A DNA stretch of 7,517 bases from an uncultured Eubacteriales bacterium (GTDB lineage Bacteria; Bacillota; Clostridia; Oscillospirales; Acutalibacteraceae), in the NCBI GenBank assembly GCA_934476025.1, contig CAKSNI010000047.1, positions 1 to 7,517 of the forward strand. Direction: 5' to 3'. Each line of letters begins with the position of its first letter. Position 1 is the stretch's first letter. Shown here one piece after another: positions 1-6,887 of this stretch. A model generated the notes under the pieces. The model ran no database searches. It was not told where the DNA came from and was given only the letters and a program-made list of their open reading frames with translations. The translations under genes and the position numbers were made by a program.

Positions 1-700
1 CCGGCGTTTCGGCTACTGGATGGACTGCGGCATTCTGATCCGCGGAAAGGCGGTGGACAGTTTCGTCGCCATGTTTGCGGTGATGTGGGAATACAATACC
101 GGGAATATGATTTCCCTGTCGCGGCATTTGCTGAGTCAACCGGTTGAAGGGGAAGGAATTTATATTCCCTACAGCGACGGACCTATGACCCACAAAAGCA
201 TTGCCGAAGGGATTTATATGCAGATTCTCAACACCGCCCATCGCAGTGTTTCGATCGCCACTCCCTACCTGATTCTTGACAATAACATGGTCAATGTATT
301 AACCCTTGCTTCCAAATCCGGGGTTGATGTACGGATCCTGACCCCCGGCGTTCCCGACAAAAAATATGTTCACCCCGTTACCCGTTTTTACTATGAAGAA
401 CTCCTGGAGGCCGGCGTAAAAATTTACGAGTACACCCCGGGATTCCTGCACTCCAAAATTTTTGTGTCCGACGATTCAGTGGCCACCGTCGGTTCGGTGA
501 ATATGGATTACCGCAGCTTTGTATTCCACTTTGAATGCGGCGTTTGGTTCCACGAGCGGGAAACCGTGCTGCAGGTCCGGGATCATTTTGAAGATCTTTT
601 GAGTCAGTCCCGACAAATCACCCTGGCCGAATGGAAAAAACGCAGCCTGGCAACCCGCTTTTCCCAGTGGTTCTGGCATCTTTTCTCTCCCCTGATGTAA
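1..700 (+). CDS. cls: Cardiolipin synthase, C-terminal half (5' partial)
   Basis: Membrane phospholipid enzyme that joins two phosphatidylglycerol molecules to give cardiolipin and glycerol. The reading frame is open to the left edge (frame of position 2, 232 visible codons), so the ATG at position 20 is internal and the true start is off-window. The visible part carries the second phospholipase D (HKD) motif in full: the catalytic His is encoded at 449-451, then HSK, four residues, Asp, six residues and GSVN, followed by MDYRSF. The entry sequence FGYWMDCGILIRG resembles the region just after the first HKD motif in bacterial Cls. The C-terminal ending LFSPLM is also typical. Cls proteins are usually about 480-510 aa, so the membrane anchor and first HKD motif lie upstream. 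The stop is TAA at 698-700. No convincing terminator follows. Family assignment is firm; the exact paralogue is not decided. Confidence 0.93.
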   Translation, partial: RRFGYWMDCGILIRGKAVDSFVAMFAVMWEYNTGNMISLSRHLLSQPVEGEGIYIPYSDGPMTHKSIAEGIYMQILNTAHRSVSIATPYLILDNNMVNVLTLASKSGVDVRILTPGVPDKKYVHPVTRFYYEELLEAGVKIYEYTPGFLHSKIFVSDDSVATVGSVNMDYRSFVFHFECGVWFHERETVLQVRDHFEDLLSQSRQITLAEWKKRSLATRFSQWFWHLFSPLM

Positions 701-849
701 CCGGCAGTTCCTTTGGCAGCTTCCTTGCCGATCTTTCGGGGCCTGTTTTTGGATATTTCTTATATTTTCCACCTTCTTTTCCGGTTTTATCAATTTGTTT
801 TTATTCAGTATCACTAAATTTCACCCGAATTTCTCTCTACAATATCCTG

Positions 850-878
850 TTGCATTTTTCAATAGAATCGGTTAATAT
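850..878 (+). promoter_or_regulatory. Sigma-A/sigma-70 promoter upstream of glgP
   Basis: TTGCAT at 850-855 and TAATAT at 873-878 are separated by exactly 17 bp, each one or two bases from consensus. The surrounding DNA is AT-rich. Transcription would begin near 885, giving a leader of roughly 50 nt before the ATG at 937. This is the best promoter in the gap and is inferred to drive the phosphorylase operon. Confidence 0.6.
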
Positions 879-896
879 GATAATAACGGAAATTGT

Positions 897-905
897 TGGT
901 ATACT
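897..905 (+). promoter_or_regulatory. Second promoter candidate, extended -10 type
   Basis: TG-G-TATACT (TG at 897-898, TATACT at 900-905) matches the extended -10 form TGnTATAAT with one mismatch. No good -35 lies 16-18 bp upstream, which is tolerated by extended -10 promoters. A start near 912 would leave a leader of about 25 nt, just enough for the ribosome-binding site at 923-928. It could work in tandem with the promoter at 850-878 or be the main one. Confidence 0.45.
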
Positions 906-936
906 ATGTTTAAAAACCTTTTAAGGAGTATCGTAT

Positions 937-3333
937 ATGAAACACTACACATCGGCTTCTCTTGCCGAGATGCTCGAAAAAAAGCTCTCTCACAATTTCG
1001 GGGTAACCCCCGCTCAGGCCAGTGACGAATTCTTTTATAAAGCCTGCACACTGGTTTTGCTGGATATCATGCAGGACGAACGGACGGCCTTCAAAGAAAA
1101 AACCGTCCGGGAAGAAGCCAAAACCATTTATTACCTCAGCATGGAGTTTTTAATGGGGCGTTCCCTCAAGAACACCTTATACAATCTGAACCTGACCGAA
1201 AAAATGGAAAAGGCCCTTTCCGGTTACAAGGTCAAACTGGACAATCTGTACGAGTTGGAACCGGATGCCGGTTTGGGCAACGGCGGTTTGGGGCGTCTGG
1301 CCGCCTGTTTCCTTGACGGGCTTTCCAGCGGCGGATACCCTGCCATGGGGTACTGTATTTTATATGAATACGGCATTTTCCGTCAAAAAATCGTAGACGG
1401 TTGGCAGACCGAAATGCCCGATTTCTGGCTTCCGGGCGGAAGTGTATGGCTGGAACCGCGTCCGGCTTCGGCGGTAGAGGTTCATTTTGACGGTCATGTG
1501 AATGAATGGTGGGACGGTCCCTATCACCATGCCGAACATGTTGACTACAACACGGTTAAGGCCATGCCCTATGACCTGATGGTTGCCGGAAAAGACGGTA
1601 AAGCCATCAATGCACTGCGCCTGTGGCGTGCCGAAAGCCAGGAAATCGACATGAGTGCCTTCAACCAGGGCAATTATGTTCGCGCTATGGAACAGCAGGC
1701 CATGAGTGAAGTAATCAGCAAGGTGCTGTATCCGGAGGATAACCATGCCGAAGGAAAATCCCTGCGTCTGCGTCAGCAATACTTCCTGGTCAGCGCTTCC
1801 ATCCAGGATATTCTTCAGCGCCATTTACGCGCCTACAACTCACTGGACAATCTGGCTGAAAAGGTCGCCATTCATATCAATGACACCCACCCTGCCCTTT
1901 CGGTACCGGAACTGATGCGGTATTTGTTGGATGAATGCGGTTACGGTTGGGAAAAGGCCTGGGATATTGTCACCCGGACGGTTGCCTACACCAATCACAC
2001 CGTAATGGCCGAAGCGCTGGAATGCTGGCAGGAAGATATGTTCCGTCATCGGCTTCCGCGGATTTATCAGATTGTCAAAGAAATCGACAATCGCTTCCGC
2101 CGCAAAGTCTACGAAGAAACCGGCGATGCCGCTCTGGTGGAAAGAACCGCCGTTATTTCCGGCGGCGTTGTCCGCATGGCCAACCTCTGCGTTATTGCTT
2201 CGCATAAGGTAAACGGGGTTTCCCGGCTGCACAGCAAAATTCTCACCGATTCTCTGTTCAGCGACTATTATCATCTGGATCCCCAGAAGTTCACCAATGT
2301 CACCAACGGGATTGCCCATCGCCGCTGGCTGTGTCAGTCCAACCCGGAACTGACTGCCTTTTTGAGCGAACTTATCGGGGACGGTTTTGTCAATCATGCC
2401 GAAAAGCTGAGCGAACTCCGCAAATTTGAAGAGGATCCGGCGGTTCTTCAAAAGCTGGAAGAAATCAAGCGGAACAATAAGGTTCGCTTCAGCGAATATG
2501 TCAAGGAACACAACGGCGCCATTCTGAACCCCGATTCCCTGTTTGATATGCAGGTAAAACGGCTGCACGAATACAAACGCCAACATCTCAACGCCCTGCA
2601 CATCATTTCGGATTATCTGTATCTCAAAAACAATCCGAACGCCGACTTTGTTCCCAAAACCTATATTTTCGGTGCCAAAGCCGCACCGGGTTATCTGCTG
2701 GCTAAACAGATCATCAACATGATCTGCCGCCTGAGCGAAACCATCGAAAAGGATCGTTCGGTCAACGATCGCCTGAAGGTTCTCTTCCTGGAAGATTACC
2801 GGGTAACACTGGCGGAACTGCTGATTCCGGCCGCCGAAATCAGCGAACAAATTTCGCTCGCTTCCACCGAAGCCAGCGGAACCGGCAACATGAAACTGAT
2901 GATGAACGGTGCCGTTACGCTGGGAACCGAGGATGGGGCCAATGTTGAAATTCACGAAGCCGTAGGCGATGACAACATTCTGATTTTCGGTCTGCAAACA
3001 CCGGAAGTCCGGGAACTCACCAACAAATATCATCCGGTGGATTATCTCCGCAACAATCCCGAACTCAAGGCCGCGTTGGAGTTTATGAGGAAGGGCCTTG
3101 GTCAATCGTTTGACGATATTTACAACACCCTGACTACCCGGGACACTTATATGGCTCTGGCCGATTATAACGATTATTGTGCCACCCAGAAACGGGCCTC
3201 CGAACTGTACACCGACCGGGCAAAATGGAACCGGATGTCCCTTGTTAATATCGCGGAATCCGGCCGCTTTGCCGCCGACCGGGCCATTGCGGAATACGCC
3301 GAAAACATCTGGAATATCAAACCGCTGAAGTAA
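937..3333 (+). CDS. glgP: Glycogen/maltodextrin phosphorylase (GT35)
   Basis: Cytosolic PLP-dependent enzyme that phosphorolyses alpha-1,4-glucan ends to glucose-1-phosphate. The 798-aa length fits bacterial GlgP/MalP (about 800-815 aa). The N-terminal block YYLSMEFLMGR and the later blocks NDTHPALSVPELMR and YTNHTVMAEAL are family hallmarks. The PLP site EASGTGNMK spans residues 645-653, with Lys653 the expected Schiff-base lysine. VKRLHEYKR at 540-548 supplies Arg542 and Lys547, equivalent to the phosphate-contacting Arg569 and Lys574 of the rabbit enzyme. His354 matches rabbit His377. The start ATG at 937 follows AAGGAG (923-928) by 8 nt. The gene heads a likely operon: the GH13 gene begins 11 nt after its stop. 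Glycogen versus maltodextrin preference cannot be read from sequence. The symbol glgP is by family, and malP is possible. Confidence 0.97.
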   Translation: MKHYTSASLAEMLEKKLSHNFGVTPAQASDEFFYKACTLVLLDIMQDERTAFKEKTVREEAKTIYYLSMEFLMGRSLKNTLYNLNLTEKMEKALSGYKVKLDNLYELEPDAGLGNGGLGRLAACFLDGLSSGGYPAMGYCILYEYGIFRQKIVDGWQTEMPDFWLPGGSVWLEPRPASAVEVHFDGHVNEWWDGPYHHAEHVDYNTVKAMPYDLMVAGKDGKAINALRLWRAESQEIDMSAFNQGNYVRAMEQQAMSEVISKVLYPEDNHAEGKSLRLRQQYFLVSASIQDILQRHLRAYNSLDNLAEKVAIHINDTHPALSVPELMRYLLDECGYGWEKAWDIVTRTVAYTNHTVMAEALECWQEDMFRHRLPRIYQIVKEIDNRFRRKVYEETGDAALVERTAVISGGVVRMANLCVIASHKVNGVSRLHSKILTDSLFSDYYHLDPQKFTNVTNGIAHRRWLCQSNPELTAFLSELIGDGFVNHAEKLSELRKFEEDPAVLQKLEEIKRNNKVRFSEYVKEHNGAILNPDSLFDMQVKRLHEYKRQHLNALHIISDYLYLKNNPNADFVPKTYIFGAKAAPGYLLAKQIINMICRLSETIEKDRSVNDRLKVLFLEDYRVTLAELLIPAAEISEQISLASTEASGTGNMKLMMNGAVTLGTEDGANVEIHEAVGDDNILIFGLQTPEVRELTNKYHPVDYLRNNPELKAALEFMRKGLGQSFDDIYNTLTTRDTYMALADYNDYCATQKRASELYTDRAKWNRMSLVNIAESGRFAADRAIAEYAENIWNIKPLK

Positions 3334-3337
3334 AGGA
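3332..3337 (+). promoter_or_regulatory. Ribosome-binding site of GH13 gene overlapping the glgP stop
   Basis: AAAGGA overlaps the last two bases of the glgP TAA stop (3331-3333) and lies 7 nt before the ATG at 3345. Ribosomes terminating on glgP therefore sit on this site, which favours translational coupling between the two sugar enzymes. Confidence 0.75.
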
Positions 3338-3344
3338 TTCTTTT

Positions 3345-5204
3345 ATGCCGTACTATCCGTTTGATTCCCGCAATCTTCTTTACAAATCCGTATACGGAGC
3401 CGTAGCCTCAGAGCAATCTTTGAGGCTACGGCTGTTGTTGCATCGGGACGCCCGGGTTCACGATGCTTTTTTACATTTCAGAAAAGACGGCGAAGCCGAA
3501 AACTCGCTGCCTCTCACCCCCGGCGACTGGCTGGAGGACTATCGTTTTTACGAAACCGAACTTTGTCTGCCGGAAGGGCTTTACTGGTACGATTTTTCCT
3601 ACACCAGCGATTACGGCACCTTTCGGGTCACCAAAACCGAACATTCTCTCGGCATCGTTTCCTCCGAGGGCACTGCCTGGCAGCTGACGGTTTATGAAAA
3701 AGAATTCCAGACTCCGCAATCCTTTGCCGGCGGCCTGATTTATCAGATTTTTCCCGACCGCTTTGCCCGTGTCGGGCAAAAGGACTGTCCTTACCGCGAC
3801 CGCCTGATGCAGGAAAACTGGTTTGCCCAACCCCAATACCGACAGGACGACCCGGTTGACCGGTTGGGGAACGACTATTACGGCGGAAATCTTCCCGGAA
3901 TCATTCAAAAAATCCCTTATTTGAAATCCTTGGGGGTAACGGTTCTGTATCTGAACCCGATTTTTGAAGCCCACTCCAACCATCGGTACAACACGGCCGA
4001 TTATCTGAAAATTGATCCGCTGCTCGGAACGGAACAGGATTTTCGGGAACTGTGCCGCTGTGCACAGGAAGCCGGCATTTCGGTCATTTTAGACGGAGTG
4101 TTTTCCCACACCGGCGATGACAGCCGATATTTCAACCGAAAAAACCGGTACCGCGACGAAGGCGCCTTTCAAAGCCGGGAATCGGTTTACTACCCCTGGT
4201 ATTCCTTTGAGCACTGGCCGGATCGATATGCCTCCTGGTGGGGCATTGACACCCTCCCGGAAACCAACGAAAACAACCCGGATTTTGACCGTTTTATTAC
4301 CGGCGAAAACGGAGTTCTTCGCCACTGGATGCGCCTGGGTGCCAAAGGATGGCGACTGGATGTAGCCGACGAATTGCCGGATGAATTCCTGGATCATATC
4401 CGAACCGCCGTTAAAGCCGAAGATCCCCAGGCGATGATTCTCGGAGAGGTTTGGGAGGATGCCACCAACAAAATCAGTCACGGCGGCCGTCGCCGTTTTT
4501 TACGGGGCCGGCAATTGGATTCGGTCATGAATTATCCGTTTTCCGAAGCCATTATTGCCTATTTAAACGGCGGAAATTCCCGGGATTTGATCGATTCGGT
4601 TCTGGATATCACCGAAAACTATCCGCCGCAGACGGTTCATTTGCTGATGAATCATATCGGTACCCACGATACCGCCCGCATTCTGTCCCGTCTCGGCCGA
4701 CCGGGGCCCTATCCCCATGATCGGGGCTGGCAGGCTTCCCAACAGCTCAGCGAAGAAGAATATGCCCATGCCGTTCGCTTTTTGCAATTGGCTGCCGTTT
4801 TGCAGTACACCCTTCCCGGCATTCCCTCCTTGTACTACGGAGATGAAGCCGGAATGCAGGGATACGACGATCCCTTCTGCCGGGCCGCCTACCCCTGGGG
4901 CCACGAAGATGAAGAACTGCTGAATTTTTACCGTCTGCTCGGAAGAATGCGAAGTGAAAATTCCTGTTTCAAAAACGGCGAATTCTTGCCGGTTTACGCC
5001 AATATGGGGCATCTGGTATATATTCGAAAAAATGACGAAAACGAGGTATTGATCGGTGTCAACCGTTGGTGTGATGCCGAAACCGCCGAAGTTCCGGAGC
5101 GGTTTGAAAATGCCGTTGTTCTTCACGGCAATCCGGTTCAAAACGGAAAACTGACGGTAAACCGGGAGGATTACTGTCTGCTTGTTCGAAAAAGCGCCGA
5201 ATAA
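3345..5204 (+). CDS. Cytoplasmic GH13 alpha-glucan hydrolase (neopullulanase/cyclomaltodextrinase-like)
   Basis: Retaining alpha-glucosidase-clan enzyme of 619 aa. An N-terminal beta-rich region (about 1-125) resembles the CBM34-type domain of neopullulanases. The catalytic barrel starts at GLIYQIFPDRF (130-140). Conserved regions are visible: DGVFSH (250-255), GWRLDVADE with nucleophile Asp339, ILGEVW with acid/base Glu368, and GTHD with transition-state Asp442. A beta-sandwich C-terminal domain fills about 535-619. LPETNENNP near 304-312 occupies the place of the MPKLN loop. No signal peptide is seen, so it should act in the cytosol. Lying 11 nt behind the phosphorylase, it probably hydrolyses limit dextrins, short maltodextrins or alpha-1,6 branches left by it. 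The RLDVADE motif suggests the GH13_39 or GH13_20 neighbourhood, but subfamily and bond specificity are inference. A strong hairpin sits inside codons 18-30. Confidence 0.92.
   Translation: MPYYPFDSRNLLYKSVYGAVASEQSLRLRLLLHRDARVHDAFLHFRKDGEAENSLPLTPGDWLEDYRFYETELCLPEGLYWYDFSYTSDYGTFRVTKTEHSLGIVSSEGTAWQLTVYEKEFQTPQSFAGGLIYQIFPDRFARVGQKDCPYRDRLMQENWFAQPQYRQDDPVDRLGNDYYGGNLPGIIQKIPYLKSLGVTVLYLNPIFEAHSNHRYNTADYLKIDPLLGTEQDFRELCRCAQEAGISVILDGVFSHTGDDSRYFNRKNRYRDEGAFQSRESVYYPWYSFEHWPDRYASWWGIDTLPETNENNPDFDRFITGENGVLRHWMRLGAKGWRLDVADELPDEFLDHIRTAVKAEDPQAMILGEVWEDATNKISHGGRRRFLRGRQLDSVMNYPFSEAIIAYLNGGNSRDLIDSVLDITENYPPQTVHLLMNHIGTHDTARILSRLGRPGPYPHDRGWQASQQLSEEEYAHAVRFLQLAAVLQYTLPGIPSLYYGDEAGMQGYDDPFCRAAYPWGHEDEELLNFYRLLGRMRSENSCFKNGEFLPVYANMGHLVYIRKNDENEVLIGVNRWCDAETAEVPERFENAVVLHGNPVQNGKLTVNREDYCLLVRKSAE
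3398..3433. repeat. Perfect 13-bp inverted repeat (hairpin) inside the GH13 coding sequence
   Basis: AGCCGTAGCCTCA (3398-3410) is exactly complementary to TGAGGCTACGGCT (3421-3433), separated by 10 nt. Three more pairs (G.U, A-U, G-C) can form inward, giving a 16-pair stem with loop CAAT at 3414-3417. It covers codons 18-30, starting 53 nt after the A of the ATG and 64 nt after the glgP stop. No T-run follows, so it is not an intrinsic terminator. The right arm uses codons that look uncommon in this window (AGG, CTA), and TCA lies at the end of the left arm. Function unknown. Confidence 0.9.
3762..3780. repeat. Short GC-rich hairpin in the GH13 coding sequence
   Basis: TTTGCCCG (3762-3769) and CGGGCAAA (3773-3780) are perfect complements around a 3-nt TGT loop. 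The stem encodes part of the segment just after the PDRF motif at the start of the catalytic barrel. It may be chance; no T-run follows. Confidence 0.6.
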
Positions 5205-5218
5205 ATCATCAATACAGT

Positions 5219-5224
5219 GGGAGG
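5219..5224 (+). promoter_or_regulatory. Ribosome-binding site that fixes the TTG start of the beta-CASP gene
   Basis: GGGAGG lies 7 nt before the TTG at 5232 and has ideal spacing for it. The in-frame GTG at 5217 overlaps this site and has no site of its own at proper distance, so it is not the start. Confidence 0.8.
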
Positions 5225-5231
5225 GATTGCT

Positions 5232-6845
5232 TTGAAACTGACATTTTTAGGGGCCGCACACGAAGTCACCGGGTCCTGCACCCTGATTGAAGCAGCCGGA
5301 AAACGCATTTTGGTTGACTGTGGCATGGAGCAGGGGCCGGATCTTTATGAAAATGCTCCGCTGCCGATTGCCGCCGGCGAAATTAACTGCGTTTTGCTCA
5401 CCCATGCTCATATCGATCATTCCGGAAAACTGCCGGTGTTGGTGAAAAACGGATTTTCCGGGCCGATTTATACCACACTGGCCACCGGACGGCTTTCCCG
5501 GATTATGCTGTCGGATTCCGCTCATATTCAGCAATCCGAAGCCGTTTGGCGCAACCGGAAAGCTGCCAGAAGCGGAGAGCCTCCCTATGTTCCGCTATAT
5601 ACCGTTTCGGATGTAGAGGCAACCTGTGAACAGTTTTCTTTACATGGCTACGGTGAAAAAATTGCTCTTTCAAAAGACATTACCGCCGAATTCACCGACA
5701 GCGGTCATCTTCTTGGTTCGGCTTCGGTTTTGTTGACCGTTCAGGAAAACGGAAGGAATGAAAGCATTGTTTTTTCCGGTGATATCGACAATACCGATCG
5801 GCCGATTATTCGTGACCCGATTTCTCCGTTCGGTGCCGATTTTGCTGTAATTGAATCCACCTACGGAACCCGGCTACATAAAAAACGGCCCGATTACCTT
5901 TTGGAATTAACCGCTCTGTGTGAAAGAACCTTTGCCCGCGGCGGTAATGTGGTAATTCCCTGCTTTGCCGTGGGCCGTACCCAGGAAATGCTGGTTTTAT
6001 TTCGCCAGATCAAGGAAAAAGGCCTGATTTCCTCTCTGCCGGATTTCCCGGTTTATGTGGACAGCCCCTTGGCAAACGAAGCGACCCGGATTTATCATGA
6101 CCGGGAACTGTTGGATTATTATGATGAGGCCACTCGGGAACAGGTGGAAAAAGGGGTGAACATCCTGTCGTTTCCGGGGCTGCAGGCAGCCGTAACCACC
6201 GACGAATCCATCGCCATCAATCGGGATTCCCGCCCGAAGGTAATTTTGTCTGCCAGCGGAATGTGTGAAGCCGGCCGAATCCGACATCACCTAAAGCACA
6301 ACCTTTGGCGCCGGGAATGCACCGTTCTGTTTGTCGGCTATCAGGCAGAAGGCACGCTGGGGCGAAAACTGATCAACGGGGCTTCCTCCACCACCCTTTT
6401 CGGCGAAGAAGTCCAGGTCAATGCCGAAATTGTTTCTTTAAACGGAATCAGTGGTCATGCCGACCGCGATGGTTTACTGGCCTGGTTAGACGGCTTTCAA
6501 AAAAAGCCGAAACAGGTCTTTGTGAATCACGGTTCCGACCGGGTATGTGATGAATTTGCCGAAACCATTTCTGGGCAGTTGGGAATTCCGGCCGTTGCGC
6601 CCTACAACGGCAGTTCTTATACCACCGACCCCTTTACCTGTGTAGATTCCGGCAATCAAAAACTCCTGGAAAAGCCGGTTTCTTACCCAAAAGGCGGGCG
6701 GCAGCGTTCTCTGTTTGAAGCGCTCACGGCGGCCGGGCACCGATTGATGAGAATCATCGATCAGCAAAAAGAAACCACCAACAAAAATATTGCCACGCTG
6801 ACCTCTCAGATTACCGCTTTGTGTGATAAATGGGAAAAGCGATGA
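5232..6845 (+). CDS. Metallo-beta-lactamase/beta-CASP family nuclease (CPSF-like, predicted RNase)
   Basis: Predicted zinc-dependent cytosolic RNA nuclease of 537 aa. From the TTG start the protein begins MKLTFLGAAHEVTGSC, the usual opening of this family. Metal ligands are all visible: HAHIDH at 58-63 (motif 2), His159 in SGHLLGS (motif 3) and Asp184 in SGDID (motif 4). The beta-CASP part has Glu208 in ESTYG (motif A), the HHLKH block at 352-356 (motif B) and His409 in SGHAD (motif C). A final His433 occurs as NHGS where homologues commonly have VHGE. After about residue 450 there is a roughly 80-residue tail beyond the compact fold, charged and helical near its end. It starts 27 nt after the GH13 stop and probably shares that transcript. 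Homologues such as Thermus TTHA0252 degrade RNA; the substrate of this one is not known, and a link to glycogen metabolism is not evident. Confidence 0.93.
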   Translation: MKLTFLGAAHEVTGSCTLIEAAGKRILVDCGMEQGPDLYENAPLPIAAGEINCVLLTHAHIDHSGKLPVLVKNGFSGPIYTTLATGRLSRIMLSDSAHIQQSEAVWRNRKAARSGEPPYVPLYTVSDVEATCEQFSLHGYGEKIALSKDITAEFTDSGHLLGSASVLLTVQENGRNESIVFSGDIDNTDRPIIRDPISPFGADFAVIESTYGTRLHKKRPDYLLELTALCERTFARGGNVVIPCFAVGRTQEMLVLFRQIKEKGLISSLPDFPVYVDSPLANEATRIYHDRELLDYYDEATREQVEKGVNILSFPGLQAAVTTDESIAINRDSRPKVILSASGMCEAGRIRHHLKHNLWRRECTVLFVGYQAEGTLGRKLINGASSTTLFGEEVQVNAEIVSLNGISGHADRDGLLAWLDGFQKKPKQVFVNHGSDRVCDEFAETISGQLGIPAVAPYNGSSYTTDPFTCVDSGNQKLLEKPVSYPKGGRQRSLFEALTAAGHRLMRIIDQQKETTNKNIATLTSQITALCDKWEKR

Positions 6846-6846
6846 C

Positions 6847-6884
6847 AAAAAAGCGAAACGAAAAAATTTTCGTTTCGCTTTTTT
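6847..6884. terminator. Bidirectional rho-independent terminator between convergent genes
   Basis: GCGAAACG (6853-6860) pairs perfectly with CGTTTCGC (6871-6878). The stem is extended inward by A-T pairs around a short A/T loop and outward by six A-T pairs (6847-6852 with 6879-6884). It gives a T-tract after the stem on both strands. It begins 1 nt after the beta-CASP stop and lies 3 nt from the stop of the minus-strand HAD gene, so one element terminates both transcription units. Confidence 0.93.
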
Positions 6885-6887
6885 CTT

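Larger units (their letters stand above)
701..936. other. Intergenic region between cls and glgP
   Basis: This 236-bp stretch is AT-rich, especially after about 745, and contains no credible gene. Reading frames crossing it give low-complexity Phe/Ser/Leu-rich translations and have no ribosome-binding site. It holds two promoter candidates and the ribosome-binding site of the downstream phosphorylase gene. I see no site matching the catabolite-responsive element consensus (WTGNNARCGNWWWCAW type). Two short stems near 713-739 are too weak and too far from the T-run at 746-750 to call a terminator. Confidence 0.7.

Noticed and set aside
713..750. Possible terminator for cls: stems at 713-731 and 728-739 followed by T-run 746-750.
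   Set aside because: The first stem has two wobble pairs and lies 14 nt before the T-run. The second is only 4 bp and still 6 nt away. Neither has the shape of an intrinsic terminator.
631..924. Hydrophobic 97-codon frame running from the end of cls into the intergenic region.
   Set aside because: It overlaps cls in another frame and has no ribosome-binding site. Its Phe/Ser/Leu-rich content simply reflects T-rich non-coding DNA.
2752..2770. 7-bp inverted repeat GATCGTT/AACGATC with 5-nt loop in glgP.
   Set aside because: It is short, lies in a conserved coding region, and is within what chance gives over a 2.4-kb gene.
1840..3105. Long open frame (421 codons) antisense to the phosphorylase gene.
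   Set aside because: It is the mirror of a strongly conserved glgP coding region. It has no recognisable domains or start context and is explained by codon bias of the sense strand.
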